A stretch of 64,000 bases of DNA from Caldilineaceae bacterium. GTDB taxonomy: Bacteria; Chloroflexota; Anaerolineae; Caldilineales; Caldilineaceae. Location: assembly GCA_011523365.1 (NCBI GenBank), contig WTGY01000211.1, positions 1 to 64,000 of the forward strand. Direction: 5' to 3'. Of this stretch, positions 9,906 through 19,603 are shown piece by piece (position 1 is the first letter of the stretch; the number at the start of each line of letters is the position of its first letter). Made by a program: the position numbers and the translations under genes. The notes below the pieces were generated by a model. It was not told the DNA's origin. It was given only the letters and a program-made list of their open reading frames with translations, and searched no databases.

Positions 9906-10880
9906 TCAAGACGACCGGCGGCGCAGGCGGGCCAGTTCGGCTTCGAGTGACTGCAGGCGTTCTTCGGCTTGCCGGCGGGAGGCTGTTTCGGCGTCGATTC
10001 GTTGCTCGGCCTGCCGGCGGGCGGCTGCTTCGGATTCAGCCCGCTGCTCGGCCTGCTGGCGGGCGGCTGCTTCGGATTCGGCCCGTTGCTCGGCCCGCTG
10101 GCGGGCGGCAAGAGATTCCTGGTATTTGGGAAGCACAAACCCTTGATATACCTCGTCGAGTGCGAGTTCCTCCAGCGCTCTCAGTTCGTAGAGATCGCTG
10201 TGCCGAAATTGGAAGCCGGGCAGCAGTTGGGATCGAATCACCCCTTCAGCGTCGGGTTGGATTTCTTCATATTGGCGGTCCGGCGTCAGTTGGAAGAAGT
10301 GCATGTGCTCGCTGGTGGGGTCGAGAATGTAGTACTCTTGCACGCCGGTCAGCGCGTAGTCACGCCTTTTCTCTTGAGTATCGCGCCGGACTTCGACCTG
10401 CGTGGAATCGGAGATGAATTCGACGACGCCGTCGCAGACTCCGGCAAAGGAGCGCTGGTCCACGCGTCCCCAGGGGACGGGGTTGCTGTTCAGAATGATG
10501 CCGATGTCCGGCTTGCGGACGGCTTTGCGGATTCCTGACGGCTCGGTTACGTCCTCCATGGTGAGGACAAAGCCGGTCTCCAGATTGATCAGCTGTGCGA
10601 TGTCACGCGAGTAGAGGTACTGGCCGAGCAGGAAAAGGAACCAGAATCCAAGTTCGATTTGGGGGGCATTGGCCAATGGTTTTGCCTCCAGAATGCCATT
10701 GTTCCATTCGTAGCTGACGTCGATGTCCGGGTAGGGGTTCTCGTACCATTTTTCCCAGTACTCTTCGAGGGAGACACGACGTCCTTCATCGGGCGCGAGG
10801 GGATTGACCGGCGCAGTACGATCCCTGGTCTGCTCTGTCTGTTCCTTTTGCAGTTCATGCAATGCTTCTGCAGATCCCAT
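9906..10880 (-). CDS. Uma2 family endonuclease-like protein with coiled-coil tail
   Basis: A 324-residue protein of the Uma2 (DUF820) group, a PD-(D/E)XK-fold family. The expected acidic residues are in RKPDIGIIL and DGVVEFISD, and the basic step is in TQEKRRDYALTGVQEYYILD. Residues from about 250 to the end are a charged, Ala/Glu/Gln/Arg-rich coiled coil built from near-repeats of EQRAESEAAARQQA; the DNA shows it as tandem units at about 9995-10110. The family is common in cyanobacteria and Chloroflexota and its biological role is unsettled. No partner gene is evident. Confidence 0.85.
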   Translation of the reverse strand: MGSAEALHELQKEQTEQTRDRTAPVNPLAPDEGRRVSLEEYWEKWYENPYPDIDVSYEWNNGILEAKPLANAPQIELGFWFLFLLGQYLYSRDIAQLINLETGFVLTMEDVTEPSGIRKAVRKPDIGIILNSNPVPWGRVDQRSFAGVCDGVVEFISDSTQVEVRRDTQEKRRDYALTGVQEYYILDPTSEHMHFFQLTPDRQYEEIQPDAEGVIRSQLLPGFQFRHSDLYELRALEELALDEVYQGFVLPKYQESLAARQRAEQRAESEAAARQQAEQRAESEAAARRQAEQRIDAETASRRQAEERLQSLEAELARLRRRSS

Positions 10881-11002
10881 GTTTTCTCCTATCGCTCAGA
10901 CAGTTCGGACTTTACCTCATGTGCGGCGGTCGGCTCTGTGCGGATTCTTACACATTTCGTGTGACCGATTCCGGTAACCGGCAGGGCATGTTGTGCGGCC
11001 GG

Positions 11003-11482
11003 CTACTTTCGGCTTGCGGCCAGCGTGCGGCGGATCTGGTCCAGGTGGGCTTCGCCGTGTTCGACGTAGAGTTCGAGCTGTCTGGCCAGGGTGACGGGGC
11101 CGCTTTCCGGGTGCTGTCCGGTGCGCTGCCAGGCGTCCTCCGGCAGATTTTCCCAGAACTGGGCCCAACGGGCGTGAAGCGCCTTCAACAGGGTCAAGGA
11201 ATCGGAAAGGTCGGGGCTGCTGCCGTCAGAGAGCAGGGCCCAGGCGCCCTCGTCGTAGGGTTTGAGGGTTGGATTGTCCTCGGTTGCCATCAGTTTGCAG
11301 CGCACATAGCTGTTGATGTGGGAATCGGCGATGTGATGGACATTTTGGGCGACCGTCCATTCATCCGGCAATGGCTTGGCGGTCAGTTCGTGCGGCGAAA
11401 GCCCGGATATGAGTTCTTCGACCTGTTGAGGCAGGCGGCGGATCTTATCGATGGCTTCTGCGCGGGGGTCAGATGTTGGCAT
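11003..11482 (-). CDS. DinB-like four-helix protein
   Basis: A 159-residue protein with the DinB/YfiT layout: helix one around residues 8-25, DEWTVAQNVHHIADSHINSY with a metal-type His cluster in helix two, and LYVEHGEAHLDQI near the C-terminus supplying the last His residues. Members are metal-binding helical bundles; some are thiol transferases (bacillithiol or mycothiol linked) but this one cannot be assigned. It is a single gene between the Uma2 and FG-GAP genes on the same strand. Confidence 0.85.
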   Translation of the reverse strand: MPTSDPRAEAIDKIRRLPQQVEELISGLSPHELTAKPLPDEWTVAQNVHHIADSHINSYVRCKLMATEDNPTLKPYDEGAWALLSDGSSPDLSDSLTLLKALHARWAQFWENLPEDAWQRTGQHPESGPVTLARQLELYVEHGEAHLDQIRRTLAASRK

Positions 11483-11544
11483 ATTTGTTATTTCTCATCG
11501 ATATGGTTGGTGCTTTCGACAGATACGTTGCATGCGACAGCGCT

Positions 11545-13326
11545 TTACTCCTGCCCCAGATCTGTTCTGGCAACGGTTATCCGCTGTCCCGGGGCCGGGC
11601 CGGAGACGGTGGACCACTTGCCATCGGGCCAGCGGACCAGGAGGAGGCGGGGCTGGGTATCGGCGGGAAGGCCGAAGTGGAGCTGGCCGGGGTCGCTGGA
11701 GAGGTAGCCGCGGGTTACGCGCACCTCACGTCGCAGGCTGCCTGCGGACGTTTCGAGAATGGCTGTGGCGCCGATGGCTGCGTGGTTGGCGCTGCCGGGC
11801 TGGCGCAGTTGTACTTGTAATGAGGCACCGCTGCAAAGGCGGTTCTCGAAGATCTGGGCATTGGCGCGCAGGTTGTTGACGACGATATCGAGGTCGCCGT
11901 CACCGTCGAGGTCACCCTGGGCTGCGCCGCGTCCGCCGCGCTCGCTGCCGAGGCCCCAATCGGGCATAAGTTCGAAGCGGCCGCCGGTGTTGCGCAGGGC
12001 CTGATTGCGCTCGACCAGCTCATGATCGTCCATGTGGGCGAAGGTGGTGGATTCGGCGAAGCCGTTGACGATGTAGAGATCGAGCTGGCCGTCCTGGTCG
12101 AGGTCACCGAAGAGGCTGGCCCAACTCCAGCCGGTGGCGTCGAGCTGGCGGTCACGTCCGAAGTTTTGGTAGTCGCCGCCTGGACCGGCCACCAGGAGCA
12201 TATTTTCCATGCGCTGGGGATCGCCGGCCGGCAGGGGAGGGTGTTCCTTCTCCATGAGCGGCGCCCAGGCGCGCATGGTTTCGGGGTTCATGTCGGGCGG
12301 CTTCATGTCGCTGGCGAATAGGGCGGTGCGGCCGGAGTTATCGACGTCGGCGAGGTCGAAGCTCATGGTGCTGTGTGTGGTTTCGGGGAAGATAGAGGCG
12401 AGCTGCCAGCCGTCGGCGCGGTTGCGCCAGAACTGATCGGGCAAGGCGAAATCGTTGCCGACGAGAAGGTCGAGGCGGCCGTCGCCGTCCTGGTCCCAGA
12501 GGGCGATGGCGAGAGCCTGGGCCTCGTCGGTGAGGCGCTGGGCGCGGAAGCCGTCGGGTTCGTTCCAGTGGATATAGACGCCGGCTTCATCTCTGAGCAG
12601 GTATTCGTTGCCCAGCTCGGTGAGGAGGCCGATATCGTAGGAGGCGGTGACGGCGTCGAGGTCACCGTCGGCGTCGAGGTCGGCCCAGTCGATGGCGTAG
12701 GCGGGCTTGTCGAGGCCGTTGACGAACTCCTGTACGAAGCGACCGGGCTCGCCGGCGGCCAACTCGGGGCCGCGGTTGCGCCAGAAATTGATTGCGCCGC
12801 CGACGCGTGTGAGGGCGAGGTCGGTCCAGCCATCGCCGTCGACATCGACAGCGGTTACGGCGCGGGTACGTCCGACGGGCATCTGCTCGTGGATGAAGTT
12901 GAGGCCGCCCTGGTTCCAGAAGATGGAGTTGGGGTTGTCGTAGTTGCCGAGGACGAGGTCGAGGTCGCCGTCATTGTCGAGATCGTTGATGGCAACGCCG
13001 GCGCCGTTGGCCTCGTACATGCGGATGATGCCGTCGGCGGTGGTGGTGTTGTGGGGGAGGTCGTGGGTGACGAACTGGTCGGCACAGGGACCGGTTTCAG
13101 GGCTAAATTGCTCAACCTGGACCGAAGCGGGCACGGTCAGGTTGAGAAGATCGTAGTTCGGGGCACAGCCGCTGAAAACGAGACCGAACAGGGCAAACAG
13201 AACGGCGGCGGGCAACATCCTGGAGCCTGTGTTGATTCTGACTGCTGTCCGATGACGGCCGGCATGGTCAGACCGGTTAAGCGAGAGCATCGGAAAAACC
13301 GATTGCCAATTCCGAAAAGTATTCAC
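11545..13326 (-). CDS. CRTAC1/FG-GAP repeat lipoprotein with ASPIC/UnbV C-terminus
   Basis: An extracytoplasmic beta-propeller lipoprotein. Calcium-binding FG-GAP type loops recur: DLDNDGDLDLVLGNYDN, DVDGDGWTDLAL, DLDADGDLDAV, DQDGDGRLDLLVGND, DLDQDGQLDLYIVNGF and DLDGDGDLDIVVNNL. The C-terminal segment LVRWPDGKWSTV is the ASPIC/UnbV signature. A hydrophobic segment ending LFGLVFSGCAP is a lipobox, so the protein is probably lipid anchored. I place the start at a GTG at 13326 because GGGGAG lies eight bases upstream; an ATG at 13218, directly before the signal segment, is the main alternative. The open frame extends to 13404. Its function is unknown beyond surface binding. Confidence 0.85.
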   Translation of the reverse strand: MNTFRNWQSVFPMLSLNRSDHAGRHRTAVRINTGSRMLPAAVLFALFGLVFSGCAPNYDLLNLTVPASVQVEQFSPETGPCADQFVTHDLPHNTTTADGIIRMYEANGAGVAINDLDNDGDLDLVLGNYDNPNSIFWNQGGLNFIHEQMPVGRTRAVTAVDVDGDGWTDLALTRVGGAINFWRNRGPELAAGEPGRFVQEFVNGLDKPAYAIDWADLDADGDLDAVTASYDIGLLTELGNEYLLRDEAGVYIHWNEPDGFRAQRLTDEAQALAIALWDQDGDGRLDLLVGNDFALPDQFWRNRADGWQLASIFPETTHSTMSFDLADVDNSGRTALFASDMKPPDMNPETMRAWAPLMEKEHPPLPAGDPQRMENMLLVAGPGGDYQNFGRDRQLDATGWSWASLFGDLDQDGQLDLYIVNGFAESTTFAHMDDHELVERNQALRNTGGRFELMPDWGLGSERGGRGAAQGDLDGDGDLDIVVNNLRANAQIFENRLCSGASLQVQLRQPGSANHAAIGATAILETSAGSLRREVRVTRGYLSSDPGQLHFGLPADTQPRLLLVRWPDGKWSTVSGPAPGQRITVARTDLGQE

Positions 13327-13447
13327 GGATCTGTCTCCCCGTTGCATTGCATGTGAGGGGTAAGGAAGTGAGTTCAGTATAAGTCGAAGGGCAGCGGCTG
13401 TCAACGGATAACGAGATCGGGTTAGGAACCGATTTTGGTGTAACTGC

Positions 13448-13488
13448 AGTAGTCAGTAGTCAGTGGTCAGTGGTTAGTGGTTAGTAGC
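13448..13488. repeat. AGTAGTCAGTGGTCAGT simple-repeat tract
   Basis: A degenerate run of AGTAGTCAGT/GGTTAGT units. The same tracts end unit B at 6.1, 13.6 and 34.1 kb and occur again at about 52.06 kb, so they may mark insertion edges. Confidence 0.7.
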
Positions 13489-13571
13489 TTGAGATTGGGC
13501 GAGGGAAGGTAAGCACTGTTGGGTAGGCACGTTGGTGGGGACAAGTGAGCACGGTGGGGTAGGCTGGTGTA

Positions 13572-13660
13572 GAGGGGGCGTTGCGGGGGCGGAGCCCCCG
13601 CACAAGGGAGGCCGCTTGCGGCCGACCGCCCAGAACTGCAGTAGTCAGTGGTCAGTGAAA
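13572..13660. repeat. unit B of the composite repeat, solo copy
   Basis: GGCGTTGCGGGGGCGGAGCC then CCCGCACAAGGGAGG, a GCCGCTTGCGGC hairpin, and CTGCAGTAGTCAGTGGTCAG, matching unit B at 6.1 and 34.1 kb, here without unit A. Confidence 0.8.
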
Positions 13661-13830
13661 GCGGTGATTGATGGTGGACCGGCCCGATAAGGAGAGAGAA
13701 AAGGCTGTCGTTTGCTTATTCAGAGGATTGAGGAGGGGACGGCGCTTACGGGGGGATGACGAGACGTGTACGGGCTTTGTACGAGTTGGCGGGAGTAGAG
13801 GGGAGGGACGCTTTTTCTTTGACATTTTAC

Positions 13831-13859
13831 TTGCCGGGCTCAATGTTCTTGTGTATTCT
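13831..13859 (+). promoter_or_regulatory. promoter candidate for topA
   Basis: TTGCCG and TATTCT lie 17 bases apart, about 90 bases before the topA ATG. A TTGACA at 13819 is better as a -35 but has no -10 at the right distance. Confidence 0.4.
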
Positions 13860-13947
13860 ATCTCGGCTGAAATGCAGGAGGCTGCAGAATTGGCGGCGTT
13901 TTTTGCGTTCAGTCCGTGTTTATAGACCATCAGCCAAAAGAAGAAGA

Positions 13948-16848
13948 ATGTCGAAATTAGTCATTGTAGAGTCGCCGACGAAGGCGAGAACGATTCGCGG
14001 TTTTTTGCCGAGTGGATATGAAGTCAAAGCCAGTATGGGGCACGTGCGGGATCTGCCGGCCTCTGCGGCCGAGGTTCCGGCGAAGGTGAAGGGGGAGCCG
14101 TGGGCGCGGCTGGGCGTAAAGGTAGAGGAGGCGTTCGAGCCGCTGTATGTGGTGCCTTCGGACAAGAAGAAGGTGGTCTCCGAGTTGAGGTCGGCTCTGA
14201 GAGGGGCGGATGAGGTCCTGCTGGCGACGGACGAGGACCGGGAAGGGGAGAGCATCGGCTGGCATCTTTTTGAGGTGCTGAAGCCGAAAGTTCCGGTCAG
14301 GCGGATGATTTTTCACGAGATTACGAGGGAGGCGATCGAGCAGGCGCTGAAGACGACGCGGTCGATCGACAATGACCTGGTGCGGGCGCAGGAGACGCGG
14401 CGCATTCTGGACCGTTTGGTGGGTTATACGATATCGCCGTTGTTGTGGAAGAAGATTGCGCCGAAGCTGTCTGCCGGCCGTGTGCAGAGCGCGGCGGTGC
14501 GGTTGCTGGTGCTGCGGGAGCGGGAGCGGCGGGCGTTCATGAGCGGCTCCTATTGGGATTTGAAGGCGCAACTCAACAAGCGCCCGGACAGTGCGGCGCA
14601 CCGTTTTGAGGCCACGCTGGTATCGGTGAACGGGACGCGGGTTGCCACTGGGCGGGACTTCGATGAATCGACGGGAAAGATCGCGGCGGGAAAGCGGGTC
14701 AAGACGCATCCGAGCGAGGGCAGTGGGGACGTTCTGCTGCTGGACGAGGAGCAGGCGAGGGCTTTGCAGCAGCGCCTGCAAAACGGCAGTTGGGTTGTAG
14801 ATTCGACTAAGAGTTCGGAACAGTCGCGTTCGCCGGCGCCGCCGTTCACGACGAGTACCTTGCAGCAGGAGGCCAACCGCAAGAATCGGTGGGGCGCGCG
14901 ACACACGATGCGGGTGGCGCAGTCTCTATACGAAAACGGATACATCACGTATATGCGCACCGATTCGGTGCATCTGAGCGACGAGGCCGTGAACGCGGCG
15001 CGGCGGCGGGTGCGTGAGCGGTACGGCGTGCAGTTTCTGACCGAGAAGCCGCGGCGGTACAGGACGAAGTCAAAGGGCGCGCAGGAGGCGCATGAGGCGA
15101 TCCGGCCGGCGGGCAACGCGATGCGTCGGCTGGAAACGCTGCCGCTTTCGGGCGATGAGGCGACGCTTTACGATATGATCTGGAAGCGTACGGTGGCGAC
15201 GCAGATGGCAAACGCCCGACTGCGCACAACGACGGTGATGATCCGCGCCACTGGCCAGCTGGAAAAGGATGCGGCGGATGAGGCGCTATTCCGCGCATCG
15301 GGGCGGGAGATCCTCTTCCCGGGATATTTCCGTGCCTATGTAGAAGGCTCCGATGATCCCGATGCCGCGATTGAGAACCAGGAATCGCCGTTGCCGGCGC
15401 TGGCCAAGGATGAGGGGGTGGACTGCCGGGAGTTGGAGGCGGTGGGGCACGCGACGAAGCCGCCGGCCCGTTACACGGAGGCGACGCTGGTGCGAGCGCT
15501 GGAGACGGAAGGGATCGGCCGCCCGAGCACGTACGCCACGATCATCGACACAGTTCAGAACCGGGGCTACGTTTTCAAACAGCGGCAGGAGTTGGTGCCC
15601 ACTTTCGTTGCGTTTGCAGTCGTGCAACTTTTGGAGAGCAACTTCGAGGAGCTGGTGGACCTGAAGTTTACGGCGGAGATGGAGCAGACGCTGGATGACA
15701 TCGCCGAGGGCGAGGTCGACTGGCTCGAATATCTGAACCAGTTTTACCTGAGTGAGCAGGGGTTGGAGAGCCAGGTCAAGGAAAAGGAGAATGACATCGA
15801 TCCGCGCAATGCGGGCCGGGTCGATTTTCCCGATCTGCCGGTTGAGGTGCGGATTGGTCAGTTTGGGCCGTTTCTGGCGAAGGAGGTCAACGGCGACAGG
15901 CAGACGGTGAGCCTACCGGATGATCTGGCGCCGGGGGATTTGGATGCAGCGGCGGCAGAGGCGCTGGTGAATGCCAAACAGGAGGGGCCGATCGTACTGG
16001 GGAAGGACCCGGTGAGCGGCCAGCCGGTCCTGGTTAAGGATGGGCGTTTTGGCGCGTATGTGCAACTGGGCGAGGACGGGGAGAGGGAGGAGAAGCCGCG
16101 TACACCGCCTGGACCGGTCGATATCAACACGGCTACGGCCAAGGAGCTGGCGACGCTGCCGGGGATCGGTCCGGGGCTGGCCAAAGGGATCATTGCAGGT
16201 CGTCCCTATGCGTCGGCGGAGGAGTTGGAGCGAGTTCCCCGGCTTAGCGCCAAGGGCGTTGAAAAGTTGACGCCCCTGGTTGTCGCGGGCAAAGGGAAGC
16301 CGAAGGCGGAGGACGCGCCGGCGGAGAAAGCGAAGAGCCGGTCGGATGGGAAACCGAAGAGGGCCAGCCTGCTTGAAGGCATGACAATAGAGGGGATGGA
16401 CCTGGAGACTGCGCTGCAACTTCTGAGCCTGCCGCGGGACCTGGGGACGCATCCTGAAGACGGGGAGGCGGTGCGCGCCGGCGTGGGGCGTTACGGGCCT
16501 TATGTCGTGCACAACCGGAAGTTTGTGAGTTTAAAGGCGCCGGACAATGTGCTGGAAGTTGATTTGCCGCGTGCGCTGGCGTTGATCAAGGAGGCGCCGG
16601 ACCGGAGGCGGGGCAGTTCGACGCGCACGGTTCTGAAGGAGCTGGGCGCGCATCCCAAAGACGGCGAGCCGATACGCGTGCTGGACGGGCGCTATGGTCC
16701 GTACGTCAACCACGGTGGTACGAACGCCAATATTCCGAAGGAGACGGATCCGCAGAGTGTTACGTTTGAGCAGGCGGTGAAGATGCTTGCGGAACGGGAG
16801 AAAAGTGGGAAGGGCAGAGGTAGAGGCGGTCGCAGGAGGAGGAGGTAG
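13948..16848 (+). CDS. topA: DNA topoisomerase I with inserted helix-hairpin-helix domain
   Basis: A 966-residue type IA topoisomerase. The Toprim domain starts at [11 protein letters not shown] and contains ATDEDREGE; the active-site tyrosine is Tyr335 in YITYMRTDS. The protein cuts one strand and relaxes negative supercoils. The C-terminal region carries glycine-rich [18 protein letters not shown] and GRYGPYVNH repeats instead of zinc fingers. Between the first and second of these, about residues 720-776, sits a ComEA-like helix-hairpin-helix segment ([23 protein letters not shown]). The frame is open upstream to 13756, but the ATG at 13948 gives the conserved N-terminus. Confidence 0.96.
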   Translation: MSKLVIVESPTKARTIRGFLPSGYEVKASMGHVRDLPASAAEVPAKVKGEPWARLGVKVEEAFEPLYVVPSDKKKVVSELRSALRGADEVLLATDEDREGESIGWHLFEVLKPKVPVRRMIFHEITREAIEQALKTTRSIDNDLVRAQETRRILDRLVGYTISPLLWKKIAPKLSAGRVQSAAVRLLVLRERERRAFMSGSYWDLKAQLNKRPDSAAHRFEATLVSVNGTRVATGRDFDESTGKIAAGKRVKTHPSEGSGDVLLLDEEQARALQQRLQNGSWVVDSTKSSEQSRSPAPPFTTSTLQQEANRKNRWGARHTMRVAQSLYENGYITYMRTDSVHLSDEAVNAARRRVRERYGVQFLTEKPRRYRTKSKGAQEAHEAIRPAGNAMRRLETLPLSGDEATLYDMIWKRTVATQMANARLRTTTVMIRATGQLEKDAADEALFRASGREILFPGYFRAYVEGSDDPDAAIENQESPLPALAKDEGVDCRELEAVGHATKPPARYTEATLVRALETEGIGRPSTYATIIDTVQNRGYVFKQRQELVPTFVAFAVVQLLESNFEELVDLKFTAEMEQTLDDIAEGEVDWLEYLNQFYLSEQGLESQVKEKENDIDPRNAGRVDFPDLPVEVRIGQFGPFLAKEVNGDRQTVSLPDDLAPGDLDAAAAEALVNAKQEGPIVLGKDPVSGQPVLVKDGRFGAYVQLGEDGEREEKPRTPPGPVDINTATAKELATLPGIGPGLAKGIIAGRPYASAEELERVPRLSAKGVEKLTPLVVAGKGKPKAEDAPAEKAKSRSDGKPKRASLLEGMTIEGMDLETALQLLSLPRDLGTHPEDGEAVRAGVGRYGPYVVHNRKFVSLKAPDNVLEVDLPRALALIKEAPDRRRGSSTRTVLKELGAHPKDGEPIRVLDGRYGPYVNHGGTNANIPKETDPQSVTFEQAVKMLAEREKSGKGRGRGGRRRRR

Positions 16849-16884
16849 TCCGGTCCGTCGTTACCGCTTTCAGGGAGGTTAGGT

Positions 16885-17703
16885 GTGAGTTGGGCGAAGC
16901 AGCTTGGGAAAGATCAACGTGGAAGCCGGCCGCGCTGTGTGCTGCTTGTGGACGGCGATGGAGAGGAGGTCGCTGCGCGGCTGGCCCGGTTGGTGGGCGT
17001 CGGAGACGTTACAGTTACAGCTGACGACAAATGGATACCTCGCGGCAAGCCGGTACAGAGGGAAGACGGCTCGTGGGATGCGACGGTTGCGGAGGAAGTG
17101 GAGCTGGACAAGCCAAATGATCTGCTGCCTCTTGGGGTAAGTGAGCGTCTGGGCAGCTGGTGGCTGGCTGTCTCCGAAAACGACCCGAGGACACCGAATT
17201 GGGGTATAGCGAGCACGTGCACGGTTGGGGGCAGGAAAGGGTTGCTTCTGGTCGAGGCGAAGGCACATTGGAACGAAGTCAAGGGGTCATCGTCGGGAAA
17301 ACGGCTAGGAAAGACTGCCTCTGATGGCACGCTGAAGAATCACGAGAGGATCGGCGAGGCTATCGGGGAGGCTGCCGTTGGGCTCCGAACGGCGACCGGC
17401 GGCAGTTGGAATATCACGCGGGACAGTCATTACCAGCTGTCGAACCGGTTTGCGTGGTCGTGGAAGCTGGCCTCGCTGGGGGTGCCGGTTGTTCTGGTCT
17501 ATCTGGGATTCCTCTATGCTACGGATATCGCCAAAGGGGGGAATCTTTTTCACTCCGAGGAGCACTGGGAGCGGGTTATCAAGGGCCATAGCGAGGGCGT
17601 GGTTGACAGTAGCTGCTGGGGTAGGCGGCTGGATGTGGATGGCGCGCCGATGCTCCCTCTGATTCGGGCGTTGAATCAACCATTGCGGTATTGCGGGGAT
17701 TGA
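16885..17703 (+). CDS. hypothetical protein, possible PD-(D/E)XK nuclease fold
   Basis: A 272-residue protein starting at GTG, 36 bases after topA, with GGGAGG upstream. I do not recognise the family. The segment NWGIASTC then GLLLVEAKAHWNE looks like the D...(E)xK core of restriction-endonuclease-like folds, and a later VPVVLVYLGFLYATD could be a further core strand. The last residues (RALNQPLRYCGD) are encoded by one arm and the spacer of an inverted repeat at 17666-17715, so the natural C-terminus may have been altered by insertion of that repeat. The nuclease idea is an inference from one motif. Confidence 0.55.
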   Translation: MSWAKQLGKDQRGSRPRCVLLVDGDGEEVAARLARLVGVGDVTVTADDKWIPRGKPVQREDGSWDATVAEEVELDKPNDLLPLGVSERLGSWWLAVSENDPRTPNWGIASTCTVGGRKGLLLVEAKAHWNEVKGSSSGKRLGKTASDGTLKNHERIGEAIGEAAVGLRTATGGSWNITRDSHYQLSNRFAWSWKLASLGVPVVLVYLGFLYATDIAKGGNLFHSEEHWERVIKGHSEGVVDSSCWGRRLDVDGAPMLPLIRALNQPLRYCGD

Positions 17704-17715
17704 GATTCAACGCCC
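17666..17715. repeat. 12-bp inverted repeat spanning the stop of the 16885 gene
   Basis: GGGCGTTGAATC at 17666-17677 is matched by its exact complement GATTCAACGCCC at 17704-17715, with 26 bases between. The stop codon of the upstream gene lies in the loop. It could act as a transcription terminator, but there is no T-run, and the sequence reads more like a REP/MITE-type insertion. Confidence 0.7.
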
Positions 17716-17796
17716 GCCCTACCAAAGCAGGTTGATTACAGAAAGCAGATTGTTGCGCCAGTTCGCCGGCAGCGCAGATTGGACGCGAGAAGAGGA

Positions 17797-18129
17797 ATGA
17801 TCAGAAAGACATACGACATCGTGGGCGTTACAGGCGATAAGACGCATCCTGTCGTCTGGCATATTCATACGCTGTGGCAGACGGACAGTGAAGGTCTGCT
17901 GCGTGAATTCCATTCCAAATATGCCTCTCTCGACAAAGCCGAGGATGTGGTGCGCGAGCGCCTTATCCACGGGGGGCATCGCGCGGACGTATCGGCGCTG
18001 GCGGCGAGGAAGATTGCGGTCAGGGCGCTGAGGACCTACATGGACCAGTTGGACAGCGACGAGTGGGTCGACAGCGTCCTGGACGACGCGTTGGACGCGG
18101 CGGAGGAGGACGAGCGGCAGAAGGATTAG
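17797..18129 (+). CDS. hypothetical protein, 110 residues
   Basis: A small acidic protein without recognisable domain. It begins MIRKTYDIVGVTGDKTHPVV and ends in a strongly acidic helix (LDDALDAAEEDERQKD). A GAAGAGG-like site abuts the ATG at 17797; a TTG six codons upstream is an alternative start. No membrane segment or signal peptide. The gene follows the unknown 16885 gene and precedes the convergent chromate transporter. Codon bias resembles the neighbours, which supports it being real. Confidence 0.5.
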   Translation: MIRKTYDIVGVTGDKTHPVVWHIHTLWQTDSEGLLREFHSKYASLDKAEDVVRERLIHGGHRADVSALAARKIAVRALRTYMDQLDSDEWVDSVLDDALDAAEEDERQKD

Positions 18130-18312
18130 CCGGGCGGAATTCTGGGTTCGACGACCTTGCCCGGCGCCGGGACACGGCGAGTTTACGGCATCGTGAACTG
18201 TAGCGCCAGTTGTGCGGGAAGAGGGCCTGATTCTTTGTTGTCTGTTTATTGAGGAAATCCCAGGCGTAAGCAGGAATTCACGCAAGTTGGGAAAGCAAGC
18301 TTGATGCAACTA

Positions 18313-18341
18313 CGGGGGCAACCACAAGGGTTGCCCCTACG
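18313..18341. repeat. palindromic GGGGCAACC-type repeat
   Basis: A diverged member of the GGGCACCC/GGGTGCCC repeat family: GGGGGCAACCACAAGGGTTGCCCC, able to fold into a hairpin with the same ACAAG loop as the copies near 1.7 kb and 60.5 kb. Confidence 0.75.
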
Positions 18342-18373
18342 AATTTCAGCTGGACGAGACCGTCAACTACTCC

Positions 18374-19603
18374 TCAGCCGAGCAGGGTGAGCGGCCAGCC
18401 GAGCAGGGCGCCGCCGATGACGACCCAGGCGGAGGTGACGCGCCAGCGCAGGACTGCGGCTGCGGCGAGGAGGGCGATTACGGCGGCGGGCCAGGCGGTG
18501 ACTATGTCGGTGGTCAGGCGCACGAGGACTGCGGCCATGAGGCCGACGGCGCTGACGTTGACGGCGTCGAGGAAGGCGCCCATCCACGCCGAGCGGCGCA
18601 GGCGGGGCACGATGGGGTTGAGGATGGCGACGAAGATGAATGAGGGGGCGAAGATGGCGGCTGCGCTGACGGCGGCGCCGGGGATGCCGGCGAGCACGTA
18701 GCCGATGAAGGCGGCGGTGGAGAGGACAGGGCCGGGGGTGAACTGGCCGATGGCGATGGCGTCGAGCAGCTGCTGTTGTGTGAGCCAGCCGTATTCGTGG
18801 ACCAGGTCGCCTTCGAGAAAGGCGACGAGGACGTAGCCGCTGCCGTAGAGGACGGCGCCGACCTTGAGGAAGAAGAGGCCGAGGGCGCCGAGGGTCAGGG
18901 CGGGGGCGGTTGCGGCCAGGAGCAGCGCGGCCCACTTGAGCGCCGACGCCGGGGACTGATTTGCCCAAGGGAAAACAGAGTGGCCATCCGGCAGTGCCGG
19001 CAGTGCCAGAAGCCCGGCGGCGCCACCACCACTGTCCCAGCCGGAGATGGCGCGCAGGGCGAGCATCCCCAGCAGGCCGCCGGCGATCAGCGACCAGATT
19101 ACCGGCACGCCTAGGTAGACGGCGACGGCGACCGCGATGCCGATGACGGCGAGGGCGATGCGGGTCTGGGCCGCCTCCCTGGGCTTGGAGGCGGTCAGGC
19201 CGAGCCGCCAGAGGGCGCCGAGGATGACTGCGAGGACGGCGGGTTTGACGCCGGCGAGGAAGGGTTGCACGGCGGGCAGTGCGCCGAATTCGACATAGAT
19301 CCAGGCGATAAGCGTCGATAGGAGGACGGCAGGCAGTACGAAGGATATGCCGGCGGCAAACAGGCCGGGCCAGCCGGCGCGCTGATAGCCGATATGGATC
19401 ATCATCTCGGTTGAATTGGGGCCGGGGATCAGATTGGTGGCGCCGACGAGGTCGAGGAAGTGTTCGCGGGTCAGCCATTTGCGGCGGGCGACGGCCTCGT
19501 CTTCGAGCATGGCAATGTGGCTGGCCGGCCCGCCGAAGCCGATAATTCCCAGTTTTCCGCACAGTTTGACGACTTCAGCAACAGTTCCGGTAGCCAATTT
19601 CAC
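18374..19603 (-). CDS. chrA: chromate efflux transporter (long-chain ChrA)
   Basis: A 409-residue membrane protein of the CHR family. The first half has the signature FGGPASHIAMLEDE, ATNLIPGPNSTEMMIHIGY and the second half repeats it as FLEGDLVHEYGWLT and AIAIGQFTPGPVLSTAAFIGY, giving the typical two-domain, roughly 12-helix architecture. The family exports chromate by proton or sulfate exchange. The gene stands alone; no chrB-like regulator is adjacent. The converging 17797 gene and the divergent capA-like gene flank it. Confidence 0.93.
   Translation of the reverse strand: MKLATGTVAEVVKLCGKLGIIGFGGPASHIAMLEDEAVARRKWLTREHFLDLVGATNLIPGPNSTEMMIHIGYQRAGWPGLFAAGISFVLPAVLLSTLIAWIYVEFGALPAVQPFLAGVKPAVLAVILGALWRLGLTASKPREAAQTRIALAVIGIAVAVAVYLGVPVIWSLIAGGLLGMLALRAISGWDSGGGAAGLLALPALPDGHSVFPWANQSPASALKWAALLLAATAPALTLGALGLFFLKVGAVLYGSGYVLVAFLEGDLVHEYGWLTQQQLLDAIAIGQFTPGPVLSTAAFIGYVLAGIPGAAVSAAAIFAPSFIFVAILNPIVPRLRRSAWMGAFLDAVNVSAVGLMAAVLVRLTTDIVTAWPAAVIALLAAAAVLRWRVTSAWVVIGGALLGWPLTLLG

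Larger units (their letters stand above)
13327..13947. other. intergenic region upstream of topA
   Basis: About 620 bases with the AGTAGTCAGT tract, a solo unit B and the topA promoter candidate at 13831-13859. No gene is seen; the upstream extension of the topA frame from 13756 is not conserved-looking. Confidence 0.6.
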
